In this document: positions 33,652 through 42,789 of the stretch, piece after piece | Layout: every line of letters begins with the position of its first letter | Position numbering within the stretch: position 1 is the stretch's first letter | Origin: Methylobacterium sp. UNC378MF | GTDB lineage: Bacteria > Pseudomonadota > Alphaproteobacteria > Rhizobiales > Beijerinckiaceae | Direction of reading: 5' to 3' | Assembly (NCBI RefSeq): GCF_900103195.1 | Contig: NZ_FMWU01000014.1 | Location: 118,053-182,052, forward strand | Length of the DNA stretch: 64,000 nucleotides | The notes under the pieces: model-generated | What the model was told of the DNA's origin: nothing | The model's input: only the letters and a program-made list of their open reading frames with translations | Database searches by the model: none | Position numbers and translations under genes: made by a program

Positions 33652-34641
33652 TCACAGCGCCTCGATCTCGGCGACGAGGGCTTCGGCCACGTCGAGGCCC
33701 GCCTCGGCGGCCCGGCGGCGGAGCCCGAGCCGGCGGCTGCCGGGTAGCCGGGCGCCGTCCTGCGCCTCAATCGCGTCGGCCAGTGCCGCGAAGCGCTCCG
33801 GCGCGTCCGGGCTGAGCGCTGACGCGTCGAGGGCGAGGATCAACTGCCCGGTCCCCGGCGGGTCGCCCGCGGCGTCGAGGAACGAGGAGGCTTCGCCGGC
33901 GAAGCGCGCACCGACGAGGCCGGCAGCGAGCAGCTCCACCATCAGGGCGAGCGCCGTGCCCTTGGCCTCGCCCAGCGGCACCATCGTGCCGTCGAGGGCT
34001 GCCTTGGCATCGGACGTCGGGCGTCCCTCCGCGTCGAGAGCCCAGCCTTCGGGGATCGCCTCCCCGCGCTTGGCCGCCCCGACGATGTTGGCGCGGGCCA
34101 CCTTCGACAGGGCGAGGTCGACCACGATCGGCGCGCGGCCCGGCAGCGGGCAGGCGAAGGCCAGCGGGTTGGTGCCGAACACCGCCTGACGTCCGCCCCA
34201 GGGGGCCATCGCGGCGGGCGTGTTGGCGAAGAGCAGCGCGACGCAGCCCTGCTCGGCCAGGGCCTCGACCGGGCGGCCGGCCGCGCCGCAATGGTGCGAG
34301 CGGCGGATGCCGGCGGCCGCAACGCCTTGCTGCCGGGCGAGGCTGGGCAGCGCCTCCAGGGCGAGGTCGAGGGCCGGATAGGCGAAGCCGTGTGCGGCGT
34401 CGACCGCGAGCAGGCCCGGCCGCGGGCGCTCCGCCCGCGGGACTGCGTCGCCCACGACCTTGCCGGCGCGCACCTGCGCGCCGTAGGGCGCCACCCGCGA
34501 CAGGCCGTGGCCCTTGAGCCCGTCCGCTTCGGCGCCGACCAACGCCCGGGCGACGCTCCGCGCCGCAGCCTCGGCCGTGCCGCAGCGGATCAGGGCCGCC
34601 TCGGCGAGGGCCTCTACCTCCGACAGAGTGAGGTTCGGCAT
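33652..34641 (-). CDS. comC: (R)-sulfolactate dehydrogenase, malate/lactate dehydrogenase-2 family, 329 aa
   Basis: An NAD(P)-dependent 2-hydroxyacid dehydrogenase of the LDH2/MDH2 fold: MPNLTLSEVEALAEAALIRC, EADGLKGHGLSRVAPYGAQV, GIRRSHHCGAAGRPVEAL, TNPLAFACPLPGRAPIVVDL and a closing glycine-rich region are family marks. The start is MPNLTL at 34641. With SlcC in the next gene it can epimerise (S)-sulfolactate to the (R) form by way of sulfopyruvate. The substrate is assigned by position in the suyAB operon; by sequence alone malate or lactate would also be possible. Confidence 0.82.
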   Translation of the reverse strand: MPNLTLSEVEALAEAALIRCGTAEAAARSVARALVGAEADGLKGHGLSRVAPYGAQVRAGKVVGDAVPRAERPRPGLLAVDAAHGFAYPALDLALEALPSLARQQGVAAAGIRRSHHCGAAGRPVEALAEQGCVALLFANTPAAMAPWGGRQAVFGTNPLAFACPLPGRAPIVVDLALSKVARANIVGAAKRGEAIPEGWALDAEGRPTSDAKAALDGTMVPLGEAKGTALALMVELLAAGLVGARFAGEASSFLDAAGDPPGTGQLILALDASALSPDAPERFAALADAIEAQDGARLPGSRRLGLRRRAAEAGLDVAEALVAEIEAL

Positions 34642-34645
34642 CGGC

Positions 34646-35587
34646 TCAGCGCTCCGTGAGATGGCGGCGGACGGCCTGCGCCGTGACGGCGGAGACGCGC
34701 ACATTCGATTCCTGCGTCACTCCGGCGATGTGCGGGGTCAGGATCAGGTTCGGCACGTCCGCAAAGACGGCGCCGGCCTCCGCGTCGAGCGGCTCCCGAT
34801 CGAACACGTCCAGCGCCGCGCCGCCGAGATGCCCGGACCGCAAAGCTTCTGCTAAGGCGGCCTCGTCTACCACGCCGCCCCGGGCCGCGTTGATCAGGAT
34901 TGCGCCCTCGGGCATCCGGGCCAGCGCCGCCGCGTCGATCAGGCCGCGGGTCTGATCGGTGAGCGGCACGTGCAGCGAGAGCACGTCGCTCTGCTCGATC
35001 AGGGCGTCGAGCGCCTGCCGCTGCACGATGCCGTAGGCCGGGTTCCAGGCCGGGTCGCTCTCGGCGACGAAGGGATCGTGGGCGGCGATCGCCATGCCGA
35101 GGGCCGCGGCCCTCTGGGCGGTCTCGCGGGCGATGGCGCCGAAGCCCACGAGGCCGAGGCGCTTGCCGGAGATCTCGCGGCCCAGCAGGGCGTTGCGCGG
35201 CCACGTGCCGGCCGCGACGCGGGCCGTGGCACCGTAGGCGCCGCGCAGGAGCAGCATCGCGGTGGCGACCACGTACTCGGCGACCGCGACGTCGTTTGCG
35301 CCGGTCGCCGGGTAGACTGCGATGCCCCGATCCCGGCAGGCCGGCCCGTCGATGTTGTCGAGGCCGACGCCGAGGCGTCCGACGACCTTGAGGTCGCGGG
35401 CGGCATCGAGCAGGGCGCCGCGCACCTGCGTCCGGTTGCGGACGATCAGGGCGTCGGCCCCCGCCACGGCGGCGGCGAGATCCGCCGGCCGGTCGACGAG
35501 GCCGGGATCGTACAGGACATCGAACCCGGCGAGCTCGGCCGCGATCGTCGCCTCGTCCATGAACTCGCTGATGATGACCTTGGGCAT
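34646..35587 (-). CDS. slcC: (S)-sulfolactate dehydrogenase, D-2-hydroxyacid dehydrogenase family, 313 aa
   Basis: A D-isomer-specific 2-hydroxyacid dehydrogenase (PGDH-like): MPKVIISEFMDEATIAAELA at the N-terminus, the cofactor motif LGLVGFGAIARETAQRAAAL, the catalytic Arg region LINAARGGVVDEAALAEAL, and the glutamate-histidine end (DVFDREPLDAE, ILTPHIAGVTQESN). It overlaps into comC by a 4-base gap. In known sulfolactate degraders SlcC oxidises (S)-sulfolactate to sulfopyruvate, which ComC reduces to (R)-sulfolactate for SuyAB. Context supports that role strongly. Confidence 0.87.
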   Translation of the reverse strand: MPKVIISEFMDEATIAAELAGFDVLYDPGLVDRPADLAAAVAGADALIVRNRTQVRGALLDAARDLKVVGRLGVGLDNIDGPACRDRGIAVYPATGANDVAVAEYVVATAMLLLRGAYGATARVAAGTWPRNALLGREISGKRLGLVGFGAIARETAQRAAALGMAIAAHDPFVAESDPAWNPAYGIVQRQALDALIEQSDVLSLHVPLTDQTRGLIDAAALARMPEGAILINAARGGVVDEAALAEALRSGHLGGAALDVFDREPLDAEAGAVFADVPNLILTPHIAGVTQESNVRVSAVTAQAVRRHLTER

Positions 35588-35599
35588 GGAGGGTCCTTC

Positions 35600-36964
35600 T
35601 CAGGTCGCCGGCACGGCGGCCGGGAGGGGGCGGCGGAAGGCCGCCGCCGGCTCGCGGGCGGGGATCGCGTCCGCCACCGCGTCCTCATCGTCGAGGAGAT
35701 CGAGATTCGGGGTGATGCGGCCGTCGAGCACCGCCCGGGCGTGGGCGAGGTCGATCTTGCCCTCCCAGCGGGCGATCACCAGGGTCGCCACCATGTTGCC
35801 GACCGCGTTGGTCACGCAGCGCAGCTCGTTCAGGATGCGGTCCACCCCGATGATCAGCGCGATGCCCGCCACCGGCAGGAGCTGCGAGGCCTGGAGCGTC
35901 GCGGCCAGCACGAACAGGATGGCACCCGCCACGCCCGCCACGCCCTTCGAGGTCACCAGCGCGATGGCCAGGATGCCGAGTTCCTGCTCCCAGGTCAGCG
36001 GGATGTTGAGGGCCTGCGCGATGAAGCCGATCGCCATGGTCAGGTAGATGCACGAGCCGTCCATGTTGAAGGACAGGCCGGCCGGCATCACGAGGCCGGT
36101 GACGCTCTTGTCGACGCCGAGCCCGTTGAGCTTGGCCATGATCCGCGGCAGCACCGATTCCGAACTGGTGGTGCCGAGCAGGATGAACAGCTCTTCGCGG
36201 GTGTAGCGGAACAGCTTCCACAGGCTCAGGCCGACGTAGAACCGCATCACGCCGCCGAGAAAGACCGCGATGAACACGATGAAGGTCAGGTAGAGCGAGA
36301 CGATCAGCATCCCGTACTGGGCGAGGATGCCGAGACCGAACTTGCCGATCGTGAAGGCCATCGCGCCGAAGGCGCCGACGGGAGCGAAGTGCATGATCAG
36401 GCCGACGACCTTCATCAGCACGTCGCCGAAGGCGTGGACCACCTTGAGCGGGAACTCGCCGCGCCGGCCCAGCATCGCCAGCCCCATGCCGACGAGCACC
36501 GAGAAGAACATCACCTGGATCAGGTCGCCCTTGGCGAAGGCGTCGACCGCGCTGTGCGGGATGATGTTGGCGACGATTTCCATCGGCGACTGCGCGTGGG
36601 CCTTGCCGGCGATGCCGGCCACGAGCTTGGCGTCGAGGCTGTCGACCGTGGCGTTCACGCCGTCGCCCGGCCGCAACAGGTTGACGAACAGGAGGCCGGC
36701 GGCGAGCGCCACCGTGGTGGCGACCTCGAAGTAGAGGATGGTCTTCAGGCCCATCCGGCCGACGCTCTTCATGTCGCCGACATGCGCGATGCCGACCACG
36801 ACCGTGCAGAAGATGACGGGGGCGACGATCATCTTGATCAGGTTGATGAACATGTCGCCGAGGATCTTGCAGCCCACCGCGAAGTCGGGCGCGACCACGC
36901 CGACGCCGATGCCCAGCGCGATGCCGAGCAGAACCTGGCCGTAGATCGACCGAAGCAGCCTCAT
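35600..36964 (-). CDS. Dicarboxylate/amino acid:cation symporter (DctA-like), 454 aa
   Basis: A DAACS-family secondary transporter with eight membrane helices and two re-entrant loops: YGQVLLGIALGIGVGVVAPD, LIKMIVAPVIFCTVVVGIAH, the serine-rich hairpin LLGTTSSESVLPRIMAKL and MPAGLSFNMDGSCIYLTMAI. DctA imports succinate, malate and similar C4 acids with sodium or protons. Being placed between suyB and slcC, it is likely to import sulfolactate or a related anionic C3/C4 acid; this is inferred. A long stable hairpin separates it from suyB. Confidence 0.88.
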   Translation of the reverse strand: MRLLRSIYGQVLLGIALGIGVGVVAPDFAVGCKILGDMFINLIKMIVAPVIFCTVVVGIAHVGDMKSVGRMGLKTILYFEVATTVALAAGLLFVNLLRPGDGVNATVDSLDAKLVAGIAGKAHAQSPMEIVANIIPHSAVDAFAKGDLIQVMFFSVLVGMGLAMLGRRGEFPLKVVHAFGDVLMKVVGLIMHFAPVGAFGAMAFTIGKFGLGILAQYGMLIVSLYLTFIVFIAVFLGGVMRFYVGLSLWKLFRYTREELFILLGTTSSESVLPRIMAKLNGLGVDKSVTGLVMPAGLSFNMDGSCIYLTMAIGFIAQALNIPLTWEQELGILAIALVTSKGVAGVAGAILFVLAATLQASQLLPVAGIALIIGVDRILNELRCVTNAVGNMVATLVIARWEGKIDLAHARAVLDGRITPNLDLLDDEDAVADAIPAREPAAAFRRPLPAAVPAT

Positions 36965-37053
36965 GCGTTCCTCCAGAATGACGGGACGGAGGCCGCCGCG
37001 GTTTCGCCCGCGGTCGTGCGCTCCCTCATGGTCCTGACCCCGTGGCGTCGGGG

Positions 37054-37090
37054 CCGCGCCCGCGGACCGGATCGCGGTCCGCGGGCGCGG
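37054..37090. repeat. Perfect 16-bp stem hairpin between suyB and the symporter gene
   Basis: Arms CCGCGCCCGCGGACCG and CGGTCCGCGGGCGCGG (37054-37069, 37075-37090) around a 5-base loop, with no T-run. In the transcript it would form very stably just after suyB, so it could protect the suyAB mRNA 3' end or attenuate the rest of the operon. Confidence 0.7.
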
Positions 37091-37115
37091 GACTGGTGAG
37101 TCCGCGACTTGCGCG

Positions 37116-38396
37116 TCAGGCGCTGCGGTAGAGCTTCGTCATCACGAACTCCCGGTGGCCGAGGGACTCGGCCGCCGTGAGCCGGCCGTTGGCGGTGCGC
37201 ACCACCATGTCGATCAGCGCGTCGCCGGCCTGCGGGATGGTCATCTCGCGGGTGAGCACGCCCGAGACGTCGACGTCGATATGCTCGCCCATGGTCCGCA
37301 CGGTCCGGGGATTGCCAGTGATCTTGATCACCGGGACGATCGGGTTGCCGATGACGTTGCCCTGACCGGTCGGGAAGGTGTGGACCACGTAGCCGGCCGC
37401 CGCCATCAGGGTGACGCACTCGGCCGCCGCCGAGGACGTATCCATGAAGTAGAGGCCCGGTCCCTTGGCGGGGGCCTCCGCGGGCTGCAGCGCGTCGATG
37501 AACCGGCACTCGTGGCCGATCTTCTCGAGGTTGCCGAGCGCCTTCTCCTCGATCGTGGTGAGTCCGCCCGCGATGTTGCCCTTGGTGGGCTGCGAGTCCG
37601 AGAGATCGTCGGTCTTGTGGGCCTCGATCACGTCGTCCTGGTAGGCCTTCCACATCGTGTACCACTTGTCGGAGATTTCGGGGCTGATCGCCCGCTCCCG
37701 ACAGAGGTGCTCTGCGCCGGTGATCTCGGAGGTCTCGCCGAACACCCCGTAGATCCCGTGCGGGATCAGCTTGTCGTACATGTTGCCGACCGTGGGGCAG
37801 GAGGCGAGGCCCGTGGTGGTGTCGGACTCGCCGCACTTGGTCGAGACCCAGAGGTCGGCGATCGGGCATTCCTCGCGCTGGAGCTCGGTGGCCCACTGCA
37901 CGAAGCGCTTGGCTTGGTAGCTCGCCTTGGCGACGATCGCAATGTCGCCGTGGCCCTCGATGCCGAAGCCGACCACCGGCTTGCCGGTCTTGGCGATGCC
38001 CTCGACCACGCGGTTGGTCCATTGGTCCTCGATGCCGATCACCACGACGGCGGCGACGTTCGGGTTCGAGCCGATACCGATCAGGGTGCGGAAGTGGAGG
38101 TCCAGATCCTCGCCGAACTGGAGCCGGCCGTAGGCGTGGGGCAGCGCCATCGTGCCCTTCACATTGTTGGCGACCGCCTCGCAGGCGGCGTTGGACAGAT
38201 CGTCCAGCGGCAGGAGCACGACGTGGTTGCGCACGCCGACCCGGCCGTTCTCCCGGCGCCAGCCCATGAAGGTGGCGGCCTTGTAGTCCTGCGAGGCGCG
38301 CTTGGTCGCGAGCGCCTTGGTGGCGAACTGATCGGGCGCACCGCCGACGAAGGGGGTGGCGATCTCGTGTTCGAGCTGAGCGGCTTCCTTGAACAT
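37116..38396 (-). CDS. suyB: (2R)-sulfolactate sulfo-lyase large subunit, 426 aa
   Basis: The catalytic subunit that splits (R)-sulfolactate into pyruvate and sulfite. It belongs to the altronate/galactarate dehydratase fold: [40 protein letters not shown] and [16 protein letters not shown] are signature stretches, with conserved cysteines in [20 protein letters not shown] that hold an iron site. Start at MFKEAAQLE (38396), with GAGGTGACG in front, 7 bases after suyA. The length is slightly above that of typical SuyB because of an N-terminal extension. The sulfite goes to SorAB. Confidence 0.93.
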   Translation of the reverse strand: MFKEAAQLEHEIATPFVGGAPDQFATKALATKRASQDYKAATFMGWRRENGRVGVRNHVVLLPLDDLSNAACEAVANNVKGTMALPHAYGRLQFGEDLDLHFRTLIGIGSNPNVAAVVVIGIEDQWTNRVVEGIAKTGKPVVGFGIEGHGDIAIVAKASYQAKRFVQWATELQREECPIADLWVSTKCGESDTTTGLASCPTVGNMYDKLIPHGIYGVFGETSEITGAEHLCRERAISPEISDKWYTMWKAYQDDVIEAHKTDDLSDSQPTKGNIAGGLTTIEEKALGNLEKIGHECRFIDALQPAEAPAKGPGLYFMDTSSAAAECVTLMAAAGYVVHTFPTGQGNVIGNPIVPVIKITGNPRTVRTMGEHIDVDVSGVLTREMTIPQAGDALIDMVVRTANGRLTAAESLGHREFVMTKLYRSA

Positions 38397-38403
38397 CGTC
38401 ACC

Positions 38404-38721
38404 TCACCAGCGCTTCGTCTTGACGTTGTGGACATGGACGTGCTCGCCCTTGGCGACGTCCTTGATGACCTTGCCGATGTCCTGGCCGTACTTGATGGCC
38501 GTATCGCCGGCCTTCAGGTCGGTGAGCGCGACCTTGTGGCCGATCGGGATGTCGTGGCGGACATGGACCGCGAAGGTGGAGTCGTTCTCGGTGACCACCC
38601 CAAAGGCGTCGGTGTTCGCGCTCAGGCCCTCGATCACCGCGACGGCGACGTTGTCCTGGGGGGAATGGGCGAGAAGATGCGGCTTGCGGTGCCCCTCGCC
38701 GGACGCGGCGTGGCTGCTCAT
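38404..38721 (-). CDS. suyA: (2R)-sulfolactate sulfo-lyase small subunit, 105 aa
   Basis: The small SAF-domain subunit of Suy[22 protein letters not shown], then [40 protein letters not shown] and [13 protein letters not shown], the last with the His-x-His end typical of UxaA-like N-terminal domains. It is the first gene of the operon that runs to the YeiH exporter. An AGGAGGACCGC box precedes the start, and the palindrome at 38765-38778 lies 44 bases upstream. Confidence 0.93.
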   Translation of the reverse strand: MSSHAASGEGHRKPHLLAHSPQDNVAVAVIEGLSANTDAFGVVTENDSTFAVHVRHDIPIGHKVALTDLKAGDTAIKYGQDIGKVIKDVAKGEHVHVHNVKTKRW

Positions 38722-38764
38722 GCGGTCCTCCTAATAGCTGTCGTCGGCTTCTCGGCGGCGACTG

Positions 38765-38778
38765 GTCTTATATAAGAT
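38765..38778 (-). promoter_or_regulatory. Candidate GntR operator in front of suyA
   Basis: GTCTTATATAAGAT; the inner 12 bases TCTTATATAAGA form a perfect palindrome. Lies 44 bases upstream of the suyA start in a GC-rich genome, so it may overlap the -10 region. Confidence 0.65.
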
Positions 38779-39243
38779 CCATGAGGCGGTGGACGTCAAC
38801 GGGTGATTGAGTGGGGAGGTCGAATTCATTGTTCGAGGCGCGATCCGGCTCCGCGCGTCTCCCTCCCCCTCTGCGGGCTACGATATTCACACATCTACGC
38901 CGACGCGCTCTCCTCCCCTGGCAATTTCGGGCTTGCCCGGGATCGCTCGAGCTTGTGGGGAGGAGCTGGAGGTGGGGGTGGTGCAGGATCGAGCGCGCTG
39001 GCGCTTTCTGCTCCACCCCCACCCCTGGCCCCTCTCCACAAGATGGAGGGAAAAGCGCTTTGTTCAGAGAGGGTTGAGTGTCGGGCAGAGAAGCGTGAAT
39101 CCGCAAGCCTCTGCGAGGGAAGGAGGGCGCGTGGCAGGTCTGGACTGCCTGTCCCATCGAGCGCACGAAGCGATCAGCGAGCGTCCGTCCGAGCAGTCTC
39201 CCAGATCTCTCGCGCGGCAAACACGCCTTGCTCCTCACGTGAT

Positions 39244-39257
39244 GTCTTATATAAGTT
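39244..39257 (+). promoter_or_regulatory. Candidate GntR operator in front of the TauE-like exporter gene
   Basis: GTCTTATATAAGTT, one or two changes from the palindrome in front of suyA, 99 bases upstream of the exporter start. The 460 bases between the two sites hold only GC-rich sequence with a CTCCCC/GGGGAG-type inverted segment; no gene is supported there. Confidence 0.6.
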
Positions 39258-39355
39258 ACATATCATGAGCGGCTCGCCTTCGGCGGGACGCCGGCCGGGA
39301 GGACGAGGATGGGTAGCGCGCCTGCGCAGGGCATCGGCTGGGCCGGACGCCCGCG

Positions 39356-40102
39356 GTGAACGAGACACTCCTCCTCATCCTGTGTGTTGGCTGCGCCGGC
39401 GTGATCTCGGGCCTCACGGGCTTCGCCTTCGCGCTGATCGCCTCCGGCACGCTGCTGTCGATCCGCACGCCCGTCGAGGCGACCGCCCTGGTGCTCGTCT
39501 GCAGCATCCTCTCGCAGGTGATCTCGATCCTGCGGCTGCGCACCTGGCCGCCGCGGGGCACCGCCTTCGCGATGATCCTGCCCGGCCTCGTCGGGGCGCC
39601 GATCGGCATCCACCTGCTGCACGATCTGGACCCGCGCTTCATCAAGGTCGCCATCGGCGCCTTCCTGGTCCTCTACAGCGGCGGCATCGCCCTGCTGCGC
39701 GCCGATTACCGGGTGGGCTTCGGCAATCGCTGGAGCGACGGTGCGATCGGCTTCCTCGGCGGCGTGCTGGGCGGCATCGCGGGGCTGTCCGGGGCCCTGC
39801 CGACGGCCTGGAGCCTCGTGCGCGGCTGGGATCCGCGCACCCAGCGGGCGGTCTACCAGTCCTTCACCCTGGTGATGCAGGTCTGGGCCTTCTCGATCCT
39901 CGTCTACCTCGACCCGATCCCGCCCGAACTCGTCGGCGACTTGGCGCTGGCGCTGCCGGTGGTGCTGGTGAGCGTGCTCGCCGGGCTCTCGCTGTTCGCC
40001 CGGATCGACCAGCGGCGCTTCCGCACCCTCGTCCTGGCCCTGCTCGCGGCGATCGGGCTGACCACCACCGCGCTGGCGCTACCCGGCCTGCTGCAGGGTT
40101 GA
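39356..40102 (+). CDS. TauE/SafE-family sulfite exporter-like membrane protein, 248 aa
   Basis: An inner-membrane protein with seven to eight helices and the TauE repeat features LLILCVGCAGVISGLTGFAF and AIGFLGGVLGGIAGLSGALP. It starts at GTG 39356 (VNETLLLILCVG). TauE-type proteins export sulfite or sulfoacetate-like anions. It is the only plus-strand gene of the island, divergent from suyA, with its own copy of the shared palindrome. The role in sulfite efflux is therefore inferred both from family and from apparent coregulation. Confidence 0.85.
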   Translation: MNETLLLILCVGCAGVISGLTGFAFALIASGTLLSIRTPVEATALVLVCSILSQVISILRLRTWPPRGTAFAMILPGLVGAPIGIHLLHDLDPRFIKVAIGAFLVLYSGGIALLRADYRVGFGNRWSDGAIGFLGGVLGGIAGLSGALPTAWSLVRGWDPRTQRAVYQSFTLVMQVWAFSILVYLDPIPPELVGDLALALPVVLVSVLAGLSLFARIDQRRFRTLVLALLAAIGLTTTALALPGLLQG

Positions 40103-40120
40103 GGCGGCCGCCTGGGCGGC

Positions 40121-41125
40121 TCAGCTCCCGGCCTTGTCGTGAACGCCCGCGAAGAACAGGTCCTTCCAGCTGTCCGGGCGGCGGCGGATCGTGCCGGTGC
40201 GGGCCATGAAGTCCGCGACCTTGCCGATGGCCCGGGGCGTCGCCGTGAAGGAGACCTGCGGGTCGTTCAGGATCTCGGTGATGAGGCCGACATCGCTCCC
40301 GTCGCGGGCGAGGCGCACGTAGGCGCGGGCCGCCTCCGCCTTGTCGGCCACGATCCCCGCGAGGGCCTCGTCGAGGGCGGCGCCGAACGCCTCGAAGACG
40401 CGGGGACTGGCCGCCGCGAAGGCCGCGGAGGCCCAGACGACGTTGAAGGTCGAGGGCTCGCCCAGGACGTCGAAGCTGTTGAGCACCGTGCGGATGCCGG
40501 GCCGGCGCAGCTCCAGCTCCTGGATCGGCGCGGCGGTGAAATGGGCCGTCACCTCGCTGCCCCCGAGGAGCGCTGCCATTCCGTCGGGATGGGAGAGGGT
40601 GATGGTGAGCCGGTCGAGGTCGTTGCGATGGGCCGCGCCGAGCTCCTTCTCGGCCGCCATCTGCAGGAACATCGCTTGGACCGAGACCTTGACGGCGGGG
40701 AGCGCGATCTTGTCCCGGTCGGTGAAGTCGGCGAGCGTGCGCACCTTCGGGTTGCTGGAGTTCATCAGGAGCGGCATGCTGTTCATCGCCGCCACGCCCT
40801 TCACCGCCATGGCGGTGCCCTCGGTCTTCGACCAGAGCAGCACGAGGGGCGGCACGCCACCGGCCGCGAACTGGATCTGCCCGGAGAGCAGGGCGTCGTT
40901 CATCGCCGCGCCGCCCGCGAGGGTGAGGTAGCGGGCCTGGAGCCCCGCCACGCCGCGGGCGGCCGCGGCCTTCTGGAGCAGGCCCTGCTCCTCCATCAGC
41001 ATCAGCGGCAGGTGGCCGAGGCTCGGCTGGCGGGCGATCGCCACCGCGCCGACCTCCTCGGCCCGCCCCGGGCCGGGGCTCGCCAGGAGCGCCGCAGCCC
41101 CCGCCAGAACGTCGCGTCTGCGCAT
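40121..41125 (-). CDS. ABC transporter periplasmic binding protein, NitT/TauT type, 334 aa
   Basis: Signal sequence with twin arginine (MRRRDVLAGAAALLASPGPG), then an SsuA/TauA-like binding fold: RQPSLGHLPLMLMEEQGLLQ, NDALLSGQIQFAAGGVPPLV, KIALPAVKVSVQAMFLQMAA, HPDGMAALLGGSEVTAHFTA. It resembles the protein encoded at 47496-48518 along its full length, so the two are paralogues at opposite ends of one operon. Neither has a permease beside it; the permease and ATPase at 48792-50475 are the probable partners. Ligand probably an organosulfonate or dicarboxylate. Confidence 0.85.
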   Translation of the reverse strand: MRRRDVLAGAAALLASPGPGRAEEVGAVAIARQPSLGHLPLMLMEEQGLLQKAAAARGVAGLQARYLTLAGGAAMNDALLSGQIQFAAGGVPPLVLLWSKTEGTAMAVKGVAAMNSMPLLMNSSNPKVRTLADFTDRDKIALPAVKVSVQAMFLQMAAEKELGAAHRNDLDRLTITLSHPDGMAALLGGSEVTAHFTAAPIQELELRRPGIRTVLNSFDVLGEPSTFNVVWASAAFAAASPRVFEAFGAALDEALAGIVADKAEAARAYVRLARDGSDVGLITEILNDPQVSFTATPRAIGKVADFMARTGTIRRRPDSWKDLFFAGVHDKAGS

Positions 41126-41150
41126 GATCCCCCCTCCTAAGCGGTGTTCC

Positions 41151-42776
41151 TCAGCCGGGGCGGCGGATCGCCGGTGCCGCCACGCTCTCGATCGTCACGT
41201 TGATGCAGGCCGGCAGGCCGCTGGCCTGGGCCGCCTCAAGGGCCGCCGGGAGGGCGGCGGCCTCGGTGACCAGCGCGCCGAAGCCGCCGAGCGCCTGCAC
41301 CACCGCGTCGTAGCGGGTCGGGAGCAGGTCGCAGTGGCGCGTCCGTCCGGGTCCGTAGCTGCGCAGCTGGATCTGGTGCTCGGCGTTCCAGCGCGCGTCG
41401 TTGCCCACCACCGCGATGAACGGGATCCGATAGCGCACGGCCGTGTCGAACTCGGCCATGTGGAAGCCGAAGGTGCCGTCGCCCAGCACCGCGACCACCG
41501 GGGCGCCGGGGCGCTCCAGCGCGGCGGCGATCGCGAAGGGGATCGACGCGCCGATCGTGCCCGAGACGCCGTTGATCAGCCGGCGCCCGGCGCGGACCAG
41601 GGCCTGCGGCCACTGGCCGATCTCGCCGCCGTCGCAGATCAGCGTGCCGTCCGGATAGCGTTCCAGGAAAGCGTCGACCGCCCGGCACAATTCCACCGGG
41701 TGCAGGCGCCCGTCGGTCCCGCGCAGATCCGCCCAGCCGGGGGGCCGGTAGGCTAGGGCAGCCCGCGCCTCCCGGTGCCAAGCGTCCCGGCGGGGGAGGG
41801 CGGTGCCGCGGGCGGTCAGCGCCGCCAGCACCGGCCGTGGATCGGCGAGGCCCGAGACGGCGAAGCGGTCGGCCGGCGCGCGGGCGAGGAGCGCCGGATC
41901 GGGATCGACGAGGGCGAAGCGGCAGTCGGGCGCGAGGGCAGGGGCCGCGCCGAAGCGCAGGGTGAAGTCGAGCGGCTTGCCGAGGAGCACGAGGAGATCG
42001 GTCCGCGCCAGGACCTCGGCGAAGGCGCCGAGCGCCGGATCGTTGATCCCGCGTGGGCTCTCCATGCCGACGACCGGCAGGCCGAGCGTCTCCTCCAGCG
42101 CCGCCATGGCGGCCCGGCCGGAGGCGTCGCACAGGGCCGGGCCGCACACAATGAGCGGCCGTTCCGCCTCGGCCAGGGCGGCGCGCAGGTCGGCCACGAG
42201 GTCCGGCGCCGGCTCGGCGGCCCGGATGGCCGCCGCGGCCCGGTCCGGGATCCGCACCGAGGCGGCGGGGACGGACTTGTCCAGCAGGTCGACCGGCAGG
42301 CTGAGATGGACCGGGCCGGGCCGCCCCTCGCGGGCGATCCGGAAGGCCCGGGCGAGGTCCGGCCCGAGCGCCGCGACCGACCCGGCGGTCCAGGCCGCCT
42401 TGGTCATCGGCCGGGCGATGTCGGCCTGGGCCAGCTCCTGGAAGGCGCCCCGCCCGAGCTCGGACAGGCCCGCATGGCCCGAGAGCAGCAGCACGGGCGA
42501 ATCCGCCGCAAGCGCCGTGGTGAGCGCCGCCGCGCCGTTGGTGTGGCCCTGTCCGCCCGTGACCAGAGCGACGCCGACCTCGCCGGTCAGCCGGCCCCAG
42601 GCATCGGCCATGTGGACGCAGGCCGCCTCCTGGCGGGTGTGGACGAGGCTGATCCCGGTCTCCAGTAGGGCGTCGAAGACCGGCATGATGTGGTTGCCGG
42701 AGAGTGTGAAGATCCGGGTGACGCCGAGCGCCTCCAGGGCCCGGGCCACGATGTCGGCGCCGCGCAGGGTCTGCAT
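41151..42776 (-). CDS. Thiamine-diphosphate-dependent enzyme (acetolactate-synthase/2-oxoacid decarboxylase fold), 541 aa
   Basis: All three ThDP-fold domains are present: the N-terminal PYR domain with the catalytic glutamate in LVHTRQEAACVHMADAWGRL, a central domain, and the PP domain with the diphosphate-binding GDGTFGFHMAEFDTAVRY and VVGNDARWNAEHQ. The opening TRIFTLSGNHIMPVFDALLE is characteristic of an uncharacterised subgroup, not of Xsc (sulfoacetaldehyde acetyltransferase) nor of the two-chain sulfopyruvate decarboxylase. It could decarboxylate or carboligate a 2-oxoacid formed by the neighbouring hydratase and dehydrogenase. It starts at MQTLRGADIV, 13 bases after the flavoprotein gene. 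The reaction is open. Confidence 0.8.
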   Translation of the reverse strand: MQTLRGADIVARALEALGVTRIFTLSGNHIMPVFDALLETGISLVHTRQEAACVHMADAWGRLTGEVGVALVTGGQGHTNGAAALTTALAADSPVLLLSGHAGLSELGRGAFQELAQADIARPMTKAAWTAGSVAALGPDLARAFRIAREGRPGPVHLSLPVDLLDKSVPAASVRIPDRAAAAIRAAEPAPDLVADLRAALAEAERPLIVCGPALCDASGRAAMAALEETLGLPVVGMESPRGINDPALGAFAEVLARTDLLVLLGKPLDFTLRFGAAPALAPDCRFALVDPDPALLARAPADRFAVSGLADPRPVLAALTARGTALPRRDAWHREARAALAYRPPGWADLRGTDGRLHPVELCRAVDAFLERYPDGTLICDGGEIGQWPQALVRAGRRLINGVSGTIGASIPFAIAAALERPGAPVVAVLGDGTFGFHMAEFDTAVRYRIPFIAVVGNDARWNAEHQIQLRSYGPGRTRHCDLLPTRYDAVVQALGGFGALVTEAAALPAALEAAQASGLPACINVTIESVAAPAIRRPG

Positions 42777-42789
42777 GGTTCAAGCCCCC

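Noticed and set aside
37054..37090. Rho-independent terminator call for the long hairpin after suyB
   Set aside because: No T-run follows on either strand; kept as a hairpin only.
34970..37099. 709-codon plus-strand frame across slcC and the symporter gene
   Set aside because: Asp/His/Arg-rich antisense shadow with no domain; both minus-strand genes are clearly real.
38803..40209. Long plus-strand frame through the suyA/TauE intergenic region
   Set aside because: Low-complexity Arg/Pro/Ala translation that runs out of frame over the TauE-like gene.
41151..42776. Assignment of the ThDP enzyme as Xsc or sulfopyruvate decarboxylase
   Set aside because: The N-terminal motif and single-chain length do not fit Xsc signatures or the two-subunit ComDE; position alone is not enough.
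41236..42783. 515-codon minus-strand frame parallel to the ThDP enzyme
   Set aside because: Same-strand frame-shifted shadow; the ThDP frame carries all family motifs.
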